DNA of 64,000 bases from Hemerocallis citrina (taxonomy: Eukaryota; Streptophyta; Magnoliopsida; Asparagales; Asphodelaceae), in contig CM030362.1 of the NCBI GenBank assembly GCA_017893485.1, forward strand, positions 259,630,755 to 259,694,754. Reading direction: 5' to 3'. Every line of letters begins with the position of its first letter. Position 1 is the stretch's first letter. The translations under genes and the position numbers were made by a program. Positions 11,343-23,577 of the stretch are shown here, piece after piece. The notes beneath the pieces were generated by a model. It searched no databases, had not been told where the DNA came from, and worked only from the letters and a program-made list of their open reading frames with translations.

Positions 11343-11729
11343 TGTAGAGCAACCTAGTCAGTGTAGCGAAAGTTTTTTGGCACTGAGTTATGCGACAACC
11401 GATTACAATGAACAACCAAACAATAGTAATCCACACCAAGCACAAAAGCACACAATTTTGTCTCGGTTCGACCAACGTCCTAATCCAGGGAGAGAAATAA
11501 CATAGATATTATTCAAGTAGAGATGACACAAGAGTTACAATACTCTAACCAGTAACCTATCTATCTACTGTTTACAATGGAAAACACTTAGATAAAGAAG
11601 TTCCTCTCATGAAGGCCATTATAGTTTTTTTATAGATACCAAGAAATCCTAGGTTGTTGTCATGAGCCATTAACGTCCGACAGGACCGGCCCCTACCTGG
11701 AGGCCGGTGAGGCGGCCGCCTCAGACCCC
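11343..11729 (-). mobile_element. Copia 3' LTR remnant, minus orientation
   Basis: Begins TGTAGAG and aligns by eye with 32346-32660 through shared blocks such as GTTATGCGACAAC, GGGAGAGAAATAAC, TATTATTCAA and TAGAGATGACACAA. The right copy is directly next to an initiator tRNA-Met primer site on the minus strand, so this left copy would be the 3' LTR of the same element. It is cut at 11730 by the Athila-like block. GC-rich DNA at 11680-11729 is unlike the rest and may be unrelated filler. Confidence 0.55.
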
Positions 11730-13350
11730 TGATGAACACAATATTATCCACATTTAGGAGCAATAATCTTAATGCAATTAGACATTTAAAAGCTTTATAT
11801 GTGGTATTTAACTCTTATTTTCTCTTTTCCATAGGGAACAGCATACAACAGAGAAACGAAGCAGATTCAGGATTTTAAGGATGATGCACAGAAAACTGCA
11901 GATCATCGGTCGACTGGTTCCCCACAGCAGTCGACTGGACAGAGAAGTTGATTTTCCACAGCTGCTCGTTGCAGTCGACTTATTCCAAAGCACAGTCGAC
12001 TTGTATGATCAATTATGAAATCTTCAGAAGTCTCGGCACAGTCGACTGGTTCGCTGACAAGTCGACTGGTAGGCGGCAGAGTTGAAAGATAAGATATTTG
12101 AAGATTCGTCCAAATCTAATCCAAATCAGAACAGAAAAGGAAGAATAGAAGAAAAGAGAAAGAAATAACACGCAGAGCAACAAGGGAGGAAATAAATAAA
12201 AGAAAAGGACTTTTCTATAAAAAGAAGAGTGCAAACCCTAATTCTCTAGCCGTGTTCTATAAATACCAACCAAGAAGCATTATTCTGGATATACGCGGAG
12301 GCTCCCGAATCACAAAATCACACAACTTTCTGAATCATCAAGTGAAGAGCAGTACGGTATCAACATTGAAGAAGGAGAGAGGAGATCAAGCATAAGGAAA
12401 GGAACGGCCGATCGACTGTGTGACAGCCAGCCGAGTCATCTAGCCGAACTACATCAGTTTATTCCTTCTCTTTCTAATTCTTTTATGTTAACCATGTATT
12501 CAAACTTGTTGATTAATAAAGTGTTATTATGTGGAACTAATTTCATAGTTGGGTAGATTGAAGCCGTAGTTATGTAGTGCTATATTCTTCTGAATCCTTC
12601 TACTTTACTTATTGATTGAATCTGATTGAATTGGTATAGATTGATGATAATCAAACTTGTTCTCAAGTTCTGAGAGCAGTCGACTGAGGTGACAGCCAGT
12701 CGGCTGACATACAGAACTTGAGAATATCAAGTTTGTATTACCATCTATCTGAATCTGTTATATGAGCATATTGAGACGACCAGTATCTCGTGTTCATAAC
12801 TTGTAATAAGAGAATCCTTAGGGGTTCTTGGTTTAATCAACTTAAGGGATCTAGATCTGATACCAATTTCTAGAACCTTGAGTGTTTGTTCGTTTCCACT
12901 GTTCTTATGTTTTCTTTAAGTACAACTTAGTAGATATCATGCTAAATACTTAATGAAAGAAATGAATTAGAGTAGATACCATGCCTAATTCTTGGCTTAG
13001 GGAAACATTACTTTAAGGAGTAGATACCATGCCCTTGAAGAGAACAAACATGAGTAATAAGAAGAAGTTCAGAAGGTAACTTAGCATTATTGACTATTGG
13101 TGGAGATCTAAACCCAACTACTCAATAAATATTTGTGATTCAGTATATCTTAATCTTTTCATTTCTTTTAGACCTTTAGAACAACTCTTTATCATTCTCA
13201 CATTTTCTATTGATTAGTAAGTTAATTTCTACAATCTCTGTGGGATCGACCCTTACTATTGCTACGCTTCTATAAACGATTCGTGCACTTGCGAGGTTTT
13301 AATTTGTGTCTAGTTTTATCTATTTATTTAGGTAACTAGATTGCACAACA
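11730..13350 (+). repeat. Athila-like 5' LTR (1621 bp)
   Basis: Starts TGATGAACAC, ends TTGCACAACA (TG...CA). Almost the same as 20926-22547 (1622 bp); in the first 200 bp I count only a handful of differences. It carries many copies of the palindrome core GTCGAC. Confidence 0.9.
12258..12265 (+). promoter_or_regulatory. LTR TATA box
   Basis: TATAAATA in CTATAAATACC, about 530 bp into the LTR and conserved in the other two LTRs at 15714 and 21454. Confidence 0.7.
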
Positions 13351-13356
13351 AGTTTT

Positions 13357-13375
13357 TGGCGCCGTTGCCGGGGAT
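13357..13375 (+). other. Primer-binding site, tRNA-Asp
   Basis: TGGCGCCGTTGCCGGGGAT, six bases after the LTR end, is complementary to the 3' end of plant tRNA-Asp(GUC) as I recall it. Confidence 0.85.
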
Positions 13376-13475
13376 TGTCTAGTATTTTAATTTACAGATC
13401 AGTAGAAAGTTTTTATTTTCTTTCTTTTAATTTTATTAATAAGTATTTTTCTTTTAGGTTACAGGATTTTGGTGG

Positions 13476-15133
13476 ATGCACGGAAGGAGATCACTTCGTC
13501 CAGAACTACTACCTATTGACGCAGAAACAGAACGCACTTTGCACAGACTAGGTAAGCTGGTTGCAGCAAACCAGTCGACTGTCTCTACAAACCAGTCGAC
13601 TGCTCAGAGAACCAGTTCACATACAGCAATGGGTGAGGAAATGCCAAATCGAGTGCCAATGCAGGACAAGTTCACGCCTAAGAATATCGAGCAACCTTCC
13701 TGCATTGCGTATCAGCCTAATGTCACAGGAAACATGCATCTATCTCCTCAATTACTTAGCATGGTTCCCCACTTTAGTGGCAAGCCAGATGAAGAGCCTC
13801 ATCTCCATCTACAAGATTTCTTCGATCTTTGCAGGATACAAAGCGTCCAAGGGCTTACCCCTGAACAAATCAGGTTAATCTTGTTCCCTTTTTCCTTAAA
13901 ACTTAACGCTAAACTATGGTATAATTCTTTGGAACCAGGATCAATAAACTCATGGGAGCAATTGGCGACAAAATTCTTGAAAGAATTCTTTCCAGCCCAA
14001 AAGACCAAACAGCTGAAAAGGGAGATTCAACTCTTCCAACAAAAAGATGGAGATTTATTCTTCGAAGCATGGAAGGATTTCAAGAACAAACTTCTTAAAT
14101 GCCCTACACACAACATGCCTAAAGATGATCAGGTACAAGCATTTTATGAAGGTTTAAATGATACTAACAAGGCAATTGTGGATTTAGCTTGCAACGGGAT
14201 CTTAATGAGAAAAAGCGGTGAAGAGGCCATTGAACTATTTGAAGAACTCAGCGAGAATTCACAACAATTCTCAACAAGGAGGGGCCCTTCCAAAAAACAG
14301 GGAGTTTACGAAATTTCTAATAGCAATAACATTCAATTAGAAATGGTAAACATGAATAAGAAAATTGATATGCTTGTTAATGCAATGTCGATGATGGGTG
14401 GAGTTAAAAATCAAACAAACGAAATTTGTACAATTTGTTCTCATGTAGATCATACCACTGATACATGTCCCATGTCTTCTTTCACAGATCAGGAGCATGC
14501 AAACTATGTAGGTCGAGGAGTGTTTCCACAAAAGAACAATCCCTTCTCGAACACATACAACCCAGGGTGGAGGAACCATCCAAACTTCTCCTGGAGCAAT
14601 AATCAGAATAATCAAGGGACTCAATTCACACAAGGACATGCACGGACCTTCCAAATGGGAAGTGGGTTTGATAGGCCAGTTCAAGAACAGAAGAAGTTGG
14701 ATTTTGAATCCACCGTTCTTCAATTGCTCCAACAACAACATCAAACAAGCAACCAATAAGGGCATGCAATTCAGAAGTTGAAAATGCAAATTGGTCAAAT
14801 TGCGAAAGAATTAAGCGAACGAAAGGCAGGTGAACTCCCATCACAAACTATACCAAACCCTGGAGGCCAAGAACAGCTCAAGGCAGTGACAACATTAAGA
14901 AATGGTAAAATAATTGACAACAAAGTTGGAACACACACAGAAGAAGCAGAAACACAACCATCAAAAGTTTTGGGTTCCAATAAGGTAAGTGAAAAAGAAA
15001 GAACAGTTGTGCCACCATTCCCTCAAATGTTAGTCAAGCAAAAGAAAGAACAACATTTATTTGACATATTTGAAACTCTCAGAAAGGTAGAAATTAATAT
15101 CCCCTACTTGATGCTATTAAACAAATTCCTTCT
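13476..15133 (+). pseudogene. Athila-like gag (capsid/nucleocapsid), disabled
   Basis: Start ATG at 13476, shortly after the PBS leader. The retrotransposon gag core lies around residues 130-230 (LWYNSLEPGSINSWEQLATK, FFEAWKDFKNKL). A zinc knuckle CX2CX4HX4C (CTICSHVDHTTDTC) is at residues about 318-331. A TAA at 14757-14759 interrupts the frame, which stays open after it (GHAIQKLKMQIGQIAKELSE). A 1-bp loss in a C run near 15100-15110 shifts the frame before the protease. At 15134 the frame is cut by a solo LTR. Two NQST peptides near residue 31-40 are encoded by copies of the CAGTCGACTG palindrome. The product would have formed the virus-like particle. Confidence 0.88.
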
Positions 15134-16852
15134 TGATGAACACATTATTATTCACATTTAGAAGCAATAATCTTATTGTAAACGCACATTTAAAATCTCT
15201 ATATGTGGTATTTAACTCTTATTTTCTCTTTTCCATAGGAAACAGCCTATAACAGCAAAACAAAGCAGATCCAGGACTTCAAGGATGATACACAGAATAT
15301 TACAGAGCATCAGTCGACTGAGTCTTCCACACAGGTCGACTGAACAGAGAAATCAAATGTACACAGAAGTTTCGGCACAGTCGACTTACTCCAAAACCAG
15401 TCGACTGGGCTGATCAATTGAGAAATCTTCAGAAGTCTCGACACAGTCGACTGGTTCTAAGACAAGTCGACTGGTCTGCGGCGGAGTTAACAGATAAGAT
15501 ATTCGAAGATATACCTGCATCTAATTCCAAATCTATTTGAATCCAGATTTTATGCGAATTCTCCAACAAACCAAATCTAGAGACTGGGAATTAGCAAAAG
15601 GCGTGGTTAACAGATAAGGAAGGAAAGAAGAAACGAGAAAGAAATAAATCATCAAATCAATTAAAGAAGGACTTTCCTGAAAAAGTGCAAACCCTAATTC
15701 TCTGGCCGTATTCTATAAATATCAGAAAGAAAGCATCAACAGGGACTCTCTCTCTCTCTCTCTGGACTCCATCTTTTGATCATCATCTTCCACAAACACC
15801 CACCACCGAATCACAAGGGTCTGAGCGTTCAAGTCATCAACAGGGGTATTATTCTACCAGCATCGAGGAAGGAGATAGGAGATCAAGTATTCGAAGGCAG
15901 CCGACTGTGTGACAGCCAGTCGACCTCATTGCCGGACTTCATTAGTTTATTTCTTCTTCTTCTATTCTTTTATGTTGGTCATGTATTTGAACTTGTTGAT
16001 TAATAAAAGTATTATTAAGTGGAACTAAATTCTATAGTTGGGTAGATTGAAGCCGTAGTTATGTAGTGTTATGTTCTTCTAAAATTCTTCTATTTACTTA
16101 TTGATTGAATCCGTTTGTATTGGTATAGATTGGTGATAATCAAACTTATTCTCAAAGCTTTGAGAGTAGTCGACTGAGGTGAGAGCCAGTCGACTGACGT
16201 ACAGAACTTGAGAATATCAAGTTTGCATTACCATCTATCTGAATTTGTTATATGAGCATATTGAGACGACCCGTATCTCGTGCCCGTAACTTGTAACAAA
16301 GGAATCTTTAGGGGTTCCTGGTTCAATCAACTTAAGGGATCTAGATCTGATACCAATTTCTAGAACCTTGAGTGTTTGTTCGTTTCCACTGATCTTATGT
16401 TTTCTTTAAGTGCAACTTAGTAGATACCATGCTAAACATTTAATGAAAGAAACGAATTAGAGTAGATACCATGCCTAATTCTTGGCTTAGGGAAACAGTA
16501 CTTTAAGGAGTAGATACCATGCCCTTGAAGGGAACAAACATGAGTAATAAGAAGAAGTTCAGAAGGTGACTTAGCATTACTGACTATTGGTGGAGATCTA
16601 AACCCAACTACTTCATAAATATTTGTGATTCAACACTTCTTAATTTAGTTTAAATCTTTTTATTTCTTTTAGACATTTAAAACAATTCTTTATGATTCTT
16701 AGTCTTTTTTATTGATTAGTAAGTTAAAGTCTACAATCTCTGTGGGATCGACCCTTGCTATTGCTACGCTTCTATAAACGATTCGTGCACTTGCGAGGTT
16801 TTTAATTTGTGTCTTGTTTATCTATTTAATTAGGTATCTAGATTGCTCAACA
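15134..16852 (+). mobile_element. Solo LTR inserted at the gag-pol junction (1719 bp)
   Basis: Starts TGATGAACAC, ends GCTCAACA, and is flanked by a 5-bp duplication CTTCT at 15129-15133 and 16853-16857. It is a diverged relative of the flanking Athila-like LTRs. No internal region remains, as expected after LTR-LTR recombination. Confidence 0.92.
15714..15721 (+). promoter_or_regulatory. TATA box of the solo LTR
   Basis: TATAAATA in TTCTATAAATATCAG, same place as in the flanking LTRs. Confidence 0.6.
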
Positions 16853-16857
16853 CTTCT

Positions 16858-19800
16858 TATGCTAAATTTTTGAAAGAGTGTTGTACTCACAAAAGAACAT
16901 TTCAGGTTAGGGAGGATGTGGCTTTGACAAAGGAAGTGAGTGCTGTTTTATTAAGGAAATTACCTCCCAAATTAAAGGACCCAGGTAGTTTTACCATTCC
17001 TTGCAGGATTGGTGAGCACTTCTTTGAGAAAGCACTACTAGACTTGGGGGCAAGCATCAATCTTCTCCCATACACCATCTATGAAAAGCTAGGATTGGGG
17101 GAACTCCAACCAACATCCATCACATTGCAGTTGGCGGATCGCAGCATCAAAAGACCTAGAGGTATTTTGGAAGATGTCCTAGTTCAGGTAAACGATTTCA
17201 TTTTGCCTGCTGATTTTGTTGTGTTAGACATGGAGGACTCTTCAATGCCATCTTCTCTACCAATTATTTTAGGTAGGCCCTTTATGAGTACGGCTGATAT
17301 AAAGATTTGTGTTAAAAAGGGTACTATAAACATGAAAATAAATGGAGAGAATATTGAATTTAAAATGTTTGATACACTAAAATTACCACACGATGATCAT
17401 GAATGCTATAATGTTGATGTGGTGCAGGAGATTGTTGATCAAACATTTCAGGTACATAGCGTCGAACCACTACAAGCCACAATTACACAATCTCTAACTT
17501 TATCTAATGTTGAACAGGAATACGATGACTGGGGGATTGCAGAGACAGTACATCACCTTGAAACTCCAAAGTCATACTCAGGTAACTTTGCACCTGTATT
17601 TGAAAAATTGGTGACTGATGACATTTTTGTTTCTGCAGACAAGTCGACTGGTGGACAGAACCAGTCGACTGCACCGAGACTTCCAGACGAAGAGCTTAAG
17701 CAGCTGCCCGACCATTTGAAGCATGCATACTTGGGCGAGAACCAAACGCTACCTGTGATAATTGCTACGAACCTGAGTACACAGGAAGAAGATAAGTTGC
17801 TAAGGGTACTACGAGAACACAAAGGTGCAATAGGATGGACCATTGCAGATATCAAAGGAATAAGTCCATCCAAATGCATGCATAGAATACTTCTTGAAGA
17901 CAATGCAAAACCAAGCAGGGAAGCACAGAGAAGACTTAATCCAAACATGAAGGAAGTGGTAAGAGCAGAGATTTTGAAGCTACTAGATGTTGGAATCATT
18001 TACCCAATCTCAGATAGCAAGTGGGTGAGTCCTATACATGTAGTGCCTAAGAAAAGTGGAGTCACAGTGGTGAAGAATGAAGAAAATGAGCTTATCCCTA
18101 TTAGAGTGACTACAGGATGGAGGGTATGCATAGACTACAGGAAGCTGAATAACGAAACCAGGAAAGATCACTTCCCTCTTCCTTTTATTGATCAAATGTT
18201 AGAAAGATTAGCAGGATATAGTCATTATTGCTTTTTAGATGGTTATAGTGGCTATAATCAAATTGCTATTGCTCCAGAAGATCAAGAAAAAACTACTTTT
18301 ACATGTCCTTTTGGTACTTTTGCATACAGGAGGATGCCCTTTGGATTGTGCAATGCACCAGCTACATTTCAGAGGTGCATGATGAGTATATTTTCAGACA
18401 TGGTGGAAAGGTTCATCGAGGTATTTCTGGATGATTTTAGCATTTTTGGATCTTGTTTTGATGAATGCCTTAACCATTTGCAGCTTGTGCTTAAAAGATG
18501 TGAAGAATGCAATTTAGTGCTGAATTGGGAAAAGTGCCATTTTATGATACAACAAGGTATTGTCTTAGGACATGTGGTGTCAGAAAGAGGTATAGAGGTA
18601 GACAAAGCGAAAATCGATATAATATCAAAACTACCCCCTCCCACTACAGTCAAGGGTGTTAGGAGTTTTCTTGGATATGCAGGGTTCTATAGAAGATTTA
18701 TAAAAGATTTCTCAAAAATCTCCAAACCCCTTTGTGACTTGTTAACTAAGGATGTTGAGTTTGCATGGACAGAAGAGTGCACAAATGCTTTTAGTACATT
18801 GAAAAATCTTCTCATTTCTACACCTATTGTCATGGCCACCAATATGCATGTGGAGGACATTTTGGACCAAAAAGAACAGCACTCAAGGTATTACAATCTG
18901 GATTTTATTGGCCTAAAGTATTCAAAGATGCTTTTTCTATTTGCAGGACTTGTGACAAATGCCAAAGGACAGGCAACATCTCTTCTAGAAATCAGATGCC
19001 ACTGCAAAACAACCAAGTAATCGAGCTTTTTGACGTTTGGGGAATCGACTTCATGGGTCCCTTTCCTAACTCATTTGGTTATTTATATATTCTTGTGCGT
19101 GTGGATTATGTGTCTAAATGGGTCGAGGCTGTCCCCTCAAAAACTAATGATCACAAAGTTGTTGTCAAGTTTTTGCAGGATAACATTTTCACTAGGTTTG
19201 GTACACCACGGGCAATAATTAGTGATGGAGGGAGCCACTTCAATAACTTTCCATTTGCTTCTTTGATGAAGAAATATGGTATCACACATAGAGTGGGCAC
19301 CCCATATCACCCTCAAACTAGTGGGCAGGTGGAGATTAGCAACAGAGAAATCAAGAGCATTTTGGAAAAGACAGTCAACACAAGGAGGAAGGATTGGTCG
19401 CTGCGCTTGAATGATGCATTATGGGCCTACCGAACAGCTTACAAAACACCCATCGGCATGTCACCATACCGTTTGGTTTTTGGAAAAGCCTGTCATCTAC
19501 CAGTGGAGTTGGAACACAAAGCTTATTGGGCCATTAAAAGGTTCAATTTTGATATGAAACAAGCAGGTGACAAAAGAAGATTGCAACTAAATGAGCTTGA
19601 AGAGTTGAGGCACGACGCATATGAAAATGCAAAATTGTACAAGGAAAGGACCAAGTTGTACCATGACAAACAGCTAGCAAGGAAGGAGTTTTATGAAGGA
19701 CAGAAGGTACTGATATACAACTCAAGATTAAGACTTTTTCCAGGCAAGCTCATGTCAAGATGGTATGGGCCATACATTGTCACAAGAGTCTTTCCACATG

Positions 19801-19937
19801 GTGCATTGGAGGTTCATAGCAAAGAGAAGAATCAAACCTTTAAGGTGAACGGGCATAGAGCGAAGCCATACATAGAGATGAGCATAGAACCGCAAGAGGA
19901 AGATGTGAATCTTCAAACCATTCAATACATGGCATGA
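16858..19937 (+). pseudogene. Athila-like pol: protease, RT, partial RNase H, integrase
   Basis: Continues from gag after the solo LTR. Aspartic protease: LDLGASINLLP near 17040. Reverse transcriptase: RVCIDYRKLNN near 18125, FLDGYSGYNQI near 18235, MPFGLCNAPATFQR near 18335 and catalytic FLDDFS near 18425. Most of RNase H is missing: after TPIVMATN (about 18840) the sequence jumps, with a frame change, to the H2C2 zinc-binding region of integrase (CRTCDKC in the next frame, 18930s). The integrase core follows with [18 protein letters not shown] and [10 protein letters not shown], carrying the D, D and E residues, and ends HRAKPY...MA at 19937. Linker DNA near 17640-17675 repeats the CAGTCGACTG motif. 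The deletion and frameshift mean that no functional polyprotein can be made. Confidence 0.9.
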
Positions 19938-20597
19938 CCTCATCAAGTCTAGCTGAAGACAGAAAACACAGCGCTTATTGGGAGGCAACCCAATTTTCAG
20001 GGGAGTATTTACACTTTCTTTTCATTTTCTTTTCGTTATTCATCTTTTTATTTTTAGTCTCTCCTTCTTACTAGATGGTAACACATGCCTATATTTTAAG
20101 CTTTGCGCGAACATTGAGGACAATGTTCCATCTAAGTTTGGGGGTATTAGGTAGTTATATTTGGAGTCTTTTGAAATATTTTTTTTAGGATAAACAATTT
20201 CTTATAAAGTAATAGTAAGGATACTTATTTACTTTAGGATTGTTGAGTTTCATAATGCCTTACAAAATTATATGAGTCATGCGATTATACATAATAAACA
20301 AATGTGATACTTTTTCTGGTGATTATTCCCTTTAGATCTAGTCCTAAATTGAGTTTAAGTAAATAGAGTGATAAAATATATATATATATATTTGAATAAA
20401 GTCAATATACTCCAATGTTTTGGGTGCTTAGTAACTAGGGGTATTCATCACCAATGTTTACCTTTACGTCAAACGGCAACTTGAGATATGAGTATGCAAA
20501 GCACTTTAAAGTTTGTGACTTGCTGAGTAACCGGGTGGATTCATCACAAATGTTTTGCATTCGCGTAAAAAGGCAAGTGACAACTTTAGAGAAGAGA

Positions 20598-20632
<35 letters not shown>

Positions 20633-20925
20633 AGTTTGCTACTCGGTTTGTAGTAGAGAAAAAGGGATAATCACAGATTGAGTAGTTACATACTATAACT
20701 ATAATTAATTGCATGACAAATATGATTGGGTTTGGGGATTATGACTAAACAATTGTACTAGAGAAAGTGGGTATGTTTAATTTTACTTTATCTGAAATTG
20801 TTTATAGTTTAATATGTTGATGCTCACATAATAAAAAATTCTTGGTTGAGAGTACTATTATTTTCCCCTTGTTCATAAGTTCACTTTTTGCTTGAGGACA
20901 AGCAAAATCTAAGTTTGGGGGTATT
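19938..20925 (+). other. Athila 3' untranslated spacer with polypurine tract
   Basis: No reading frame of note, so no envelope-like gene. It has TTGGGAGGCAACCCA near 19979 and two polypurine-like motifs TCTAAGTTTGGGGGTATT, an internal one near 20132 and the functional one at about 20907-20925 next to the LTR. A diverged direct repeat covers about 20425-20600 (shared ATTCATCAC.AATGTTT). A run of 28 A is at 20601-20628. Confidence 0.7.
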
Positions 20926-22547
20926 TGATGAACACAATATTATCCACATTTAGGAGCAATAATCTTAATGCAATTAGACATTTAAAAGCTTTATATGTGG
21001 TATTTAACTCTTATTTTCTCTTTTCCATAGGGAACAGCCTAAAACGGAGAAACGAAGCAGATTCAGGATTTTAAGGATGATATACAGAAAACTGCAGATC
21101 ATCGGTCGACTGGTTCCCCACAGCAGTCGACTGGACAGAGAAGTTGATTTTCCACAGCTGCTCATTGCAGTCGACTTATTCCAAAGCATAGTCGACTTGT
21201 ATGATCAATTATGAAATCTTCAGAAGTCTCGGCACAGTCAACTGGTTTGCTGACAAGTCGACTGGTAGGCGGCAGAGTTGAAAGATAAGATATTTGAAGA
21301 TTCGTCCAAATCTAATCCAAATCAGAACAGAAAAGGAAGAATAGAAGAAAAGAGAAAGAAATAACACGCAGAGCAACAAGGGAGGAAATAAATAAAAGAA
21401 AAGGACTTTTCTATAAAAAGAAGAGTGCAAACCCTAATTCTCTAGCCGTGTTCTATAAATACCAACCAAGAAACATTATTGTGGATATACGCAGAGGCTC
21501 CCGAATCACAAAATCACACAACTTTCTGAATCATCAAGTGAAGAGCAGTACGGTATCAGCATTGAAGAAGGAGAGAGGAGATCAAGCATAAGGAAAGGAA
21601 CGGCCGATCGACTGTGTGACAGCCGGCCGAGTCATCTAGCCGAACTACATTAGTTTATTCCTTCTCTTTCTAATTCTTTTATGTTAACCATGTATTCGAA
21701 CTTGTTGATTAATAAAAGTGTTATTATGTGGAACTAATTTCATAGTTGGGTAGATTGAAGCCGTAGTTATGTAGTGCTATATTCTTCTGAATCCTTCTAC
21801 TTTACTTATTGATTGAATCTGATTGAATTGGTATAGATTGATGATAATCAAACTTGTTCTCAAGTTCTGAGAGCAGTCGACTGAGGTGACAACCAGTCGA
21901 CTGACATACAGAACTTGAGAATATCAAGTTTGCATTACCATCTATCTGAATCTGTTATATGAGCATATTGAGACGACCAGTATCTCGTGTTCATAACTTG
22001 TAACAAGGGAATCCTTAGGGGTTCTTGGTTTAATTAACTTAAGGGATCTAGATCTGATACCAATTTCTAGAACCTTGAGTGTTTGTTCGTTTCCACTGTT
22101 CTTATGTTTTCTTTAAGTACAACTTAGTAGATACCATGCTAAATACTTAATGAAAGAAATGAATTAGAGTAGATACCATGCCTAATTCTTGGCTTAGGGA
22201 AACATTACTTTAAGGAGTAGATACCATGCCCTTGAAGAGAACAAACATGAGTAATAAGAAGAAGTTCAGAAGGTAACTTAGCATTATTGACTATTGGTGG
22301 AGATCTAAACCCAACTACTCAATAAATATTTGTGATTCAGTATATCTTAATCTTTTCATTTCTTTTAGACCTTTAGAACAACTCTTTATCATTCTCACAT
22401 TTTCTATTGATTAGTAAGTTAATTTCTACAATCTCTGTGGGATCGACCCTTGCTATTGCTACGCTTCTATAAACGATTCGTGCACTTGCGAGGTTTTAAT
22501 TTGTGTCTAGTTTTATCTATTTATTTAGGTAACTAGATTGCACAACA
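20926..22547 (+). repeat. Shared middle Athila-like LTR (1622 bp)
   Basis: Starts TGATGAACAC just after the polypurine tract, ends TTGCACAACA, with a TATA box at 21454-21461. It is the 3' LTR of the full element and the 5' LTR of the truncated second copy. Confidence 0.9.
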
Positions 22548-22553
22548 AGTTTT

Positions 22554-22572
22554 TGGCGCCGTTGCCGGGGAT
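22554..22572 (+). other. Second primer-binding site, tRNA-Asp
   Basis: TGGCGCCGTTGCCGGGGAT again, six bases after the LTR end. Confidence 0.85.
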
Positions 22573-22672
22573 TGTCTAGTATTTTAACTTATAGATCAGT
22601 AAAAAGTTTTTATTTTCTTTCTTTTAATTTTATTAATAAGTATTTTTCTTTTAGGTTACAGGATTTTGGTGG

Positions 22673-23577
22673 ATGCACGGAAGGAGATCACTTCGTCCAG
22701 AACTACTACCTATTGACGCAGAAACAGAACGCACTTTGCACAGACTAGGTAAGCTGGTTGCAGCAAACCAGTCGACTGTCTCTACAAACCAGTCGACTGC
22801 TCAGAGACCCAGTTCACATACAGCAATGGGTGAGGAAATGCCAAATCGAGTGCCAATGCAGGACAAGTTCACGCCTAAGAATATCGAGCAACCTTCCTGC
22901 ATTGCGTATCAGCCTAATGTCACAGGAAACATGCATCTATCTCCTCAATTACTTAGCATGGTTCCCCACTTTAGTGGCAAGCCAGATGAAGAGCCTCATC
23001 TCCATCTACAAGATTTCTTCGATCTTTGCAGGACACAAAGCGTCCAAGGGCTTACCCCTGAACAAATCAGGTTAATCTTGTTCCCTTTTTCGTTAAAACT
23101 TAACGCTAAACTATGGTATAATTCTTTGGAACCAGGATCAATAAACTCATGGGAGCAATTGGCGACAAAATTCTTGAAAGAATTCTTTCCAGCCCAAAAG
23201 ACCAAACAGCTGAAAAGGGAGATTCAACTCTTCCAACAAAAAGATGGAGATTTATTCTTCGAAGCATGGAAGGATTTCAAGAACAAACTTCTTAAATGTC
23301 CTACACACAACATGCCTAAAGATGATCAGGTACAAGCATTTTATGAAGGTTTAAATGATACTAACAAGGCAATTGTGGATTTAGCTTGCAACGGGATCTT
23401 AATGAGAAAAATGGGTGAAGAGACCATTGAACTATTTGAAGAACTCAGCGAGAATTCACAACAATTCTCAACAAGGAGGGGCCCTTCCAAAAAACAGGGA
23501 GTTTACGAAATTTCTAATAGCAATAACATTCAATTAGAAATGGTAAACATGAATAAGAAAATTGATATGCTTGTTAA
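22673..23577 (+). pseudogene. Truncated second Athila-like gag
   Basis: Nearly the same as the first gag from the start MHGRRSLRPELL to about residue 301 (KKIDMLVN), with a few substitutions (for example RTSS/RPSS, KSGEEAI/KMGEETI). Homology stops at about 23577; the open frame runs into unrelated DNA to a stop at 23624-23626. The zinc knuckle is lost. The breakpoint is against copia-derived DNA of the opposite orientation. Confidence 0.88.

Larger units (their letters stand above)
11730..23577 (+). mobile_element. Athila-like Ty3/gypsy block: LTR-gag-pol-LTR-gag'
   Basis: The order LTR (11730-13350), PBS, gag, pol, LTR (20926-22547), PBS, truncated gag is that of one full element plus the 5' internal part of a second copy sharing the middle LTR. 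Unequal recombination between LTRs of two neighbouring copies, or tandem insertion, would give this. The lineage call rests on the tRNA-Asp primer site, RT motif FLDDFS, an Athila/Tat-type gag and the absence of a chromodomain. No third envelope-like frame is seen after pol. The left flank is ...GACCCC; the right end is a truncation, so no target duplication can be read. Confidence 0.85.

Noticed and set aside
11572..11763. 63-codon minus-strand frame with GLRRPPHRPPGRGRS
   Set aside because: Crosses the Athila-like LTR start at 11730 and the copia remnant; cannot be one gene.
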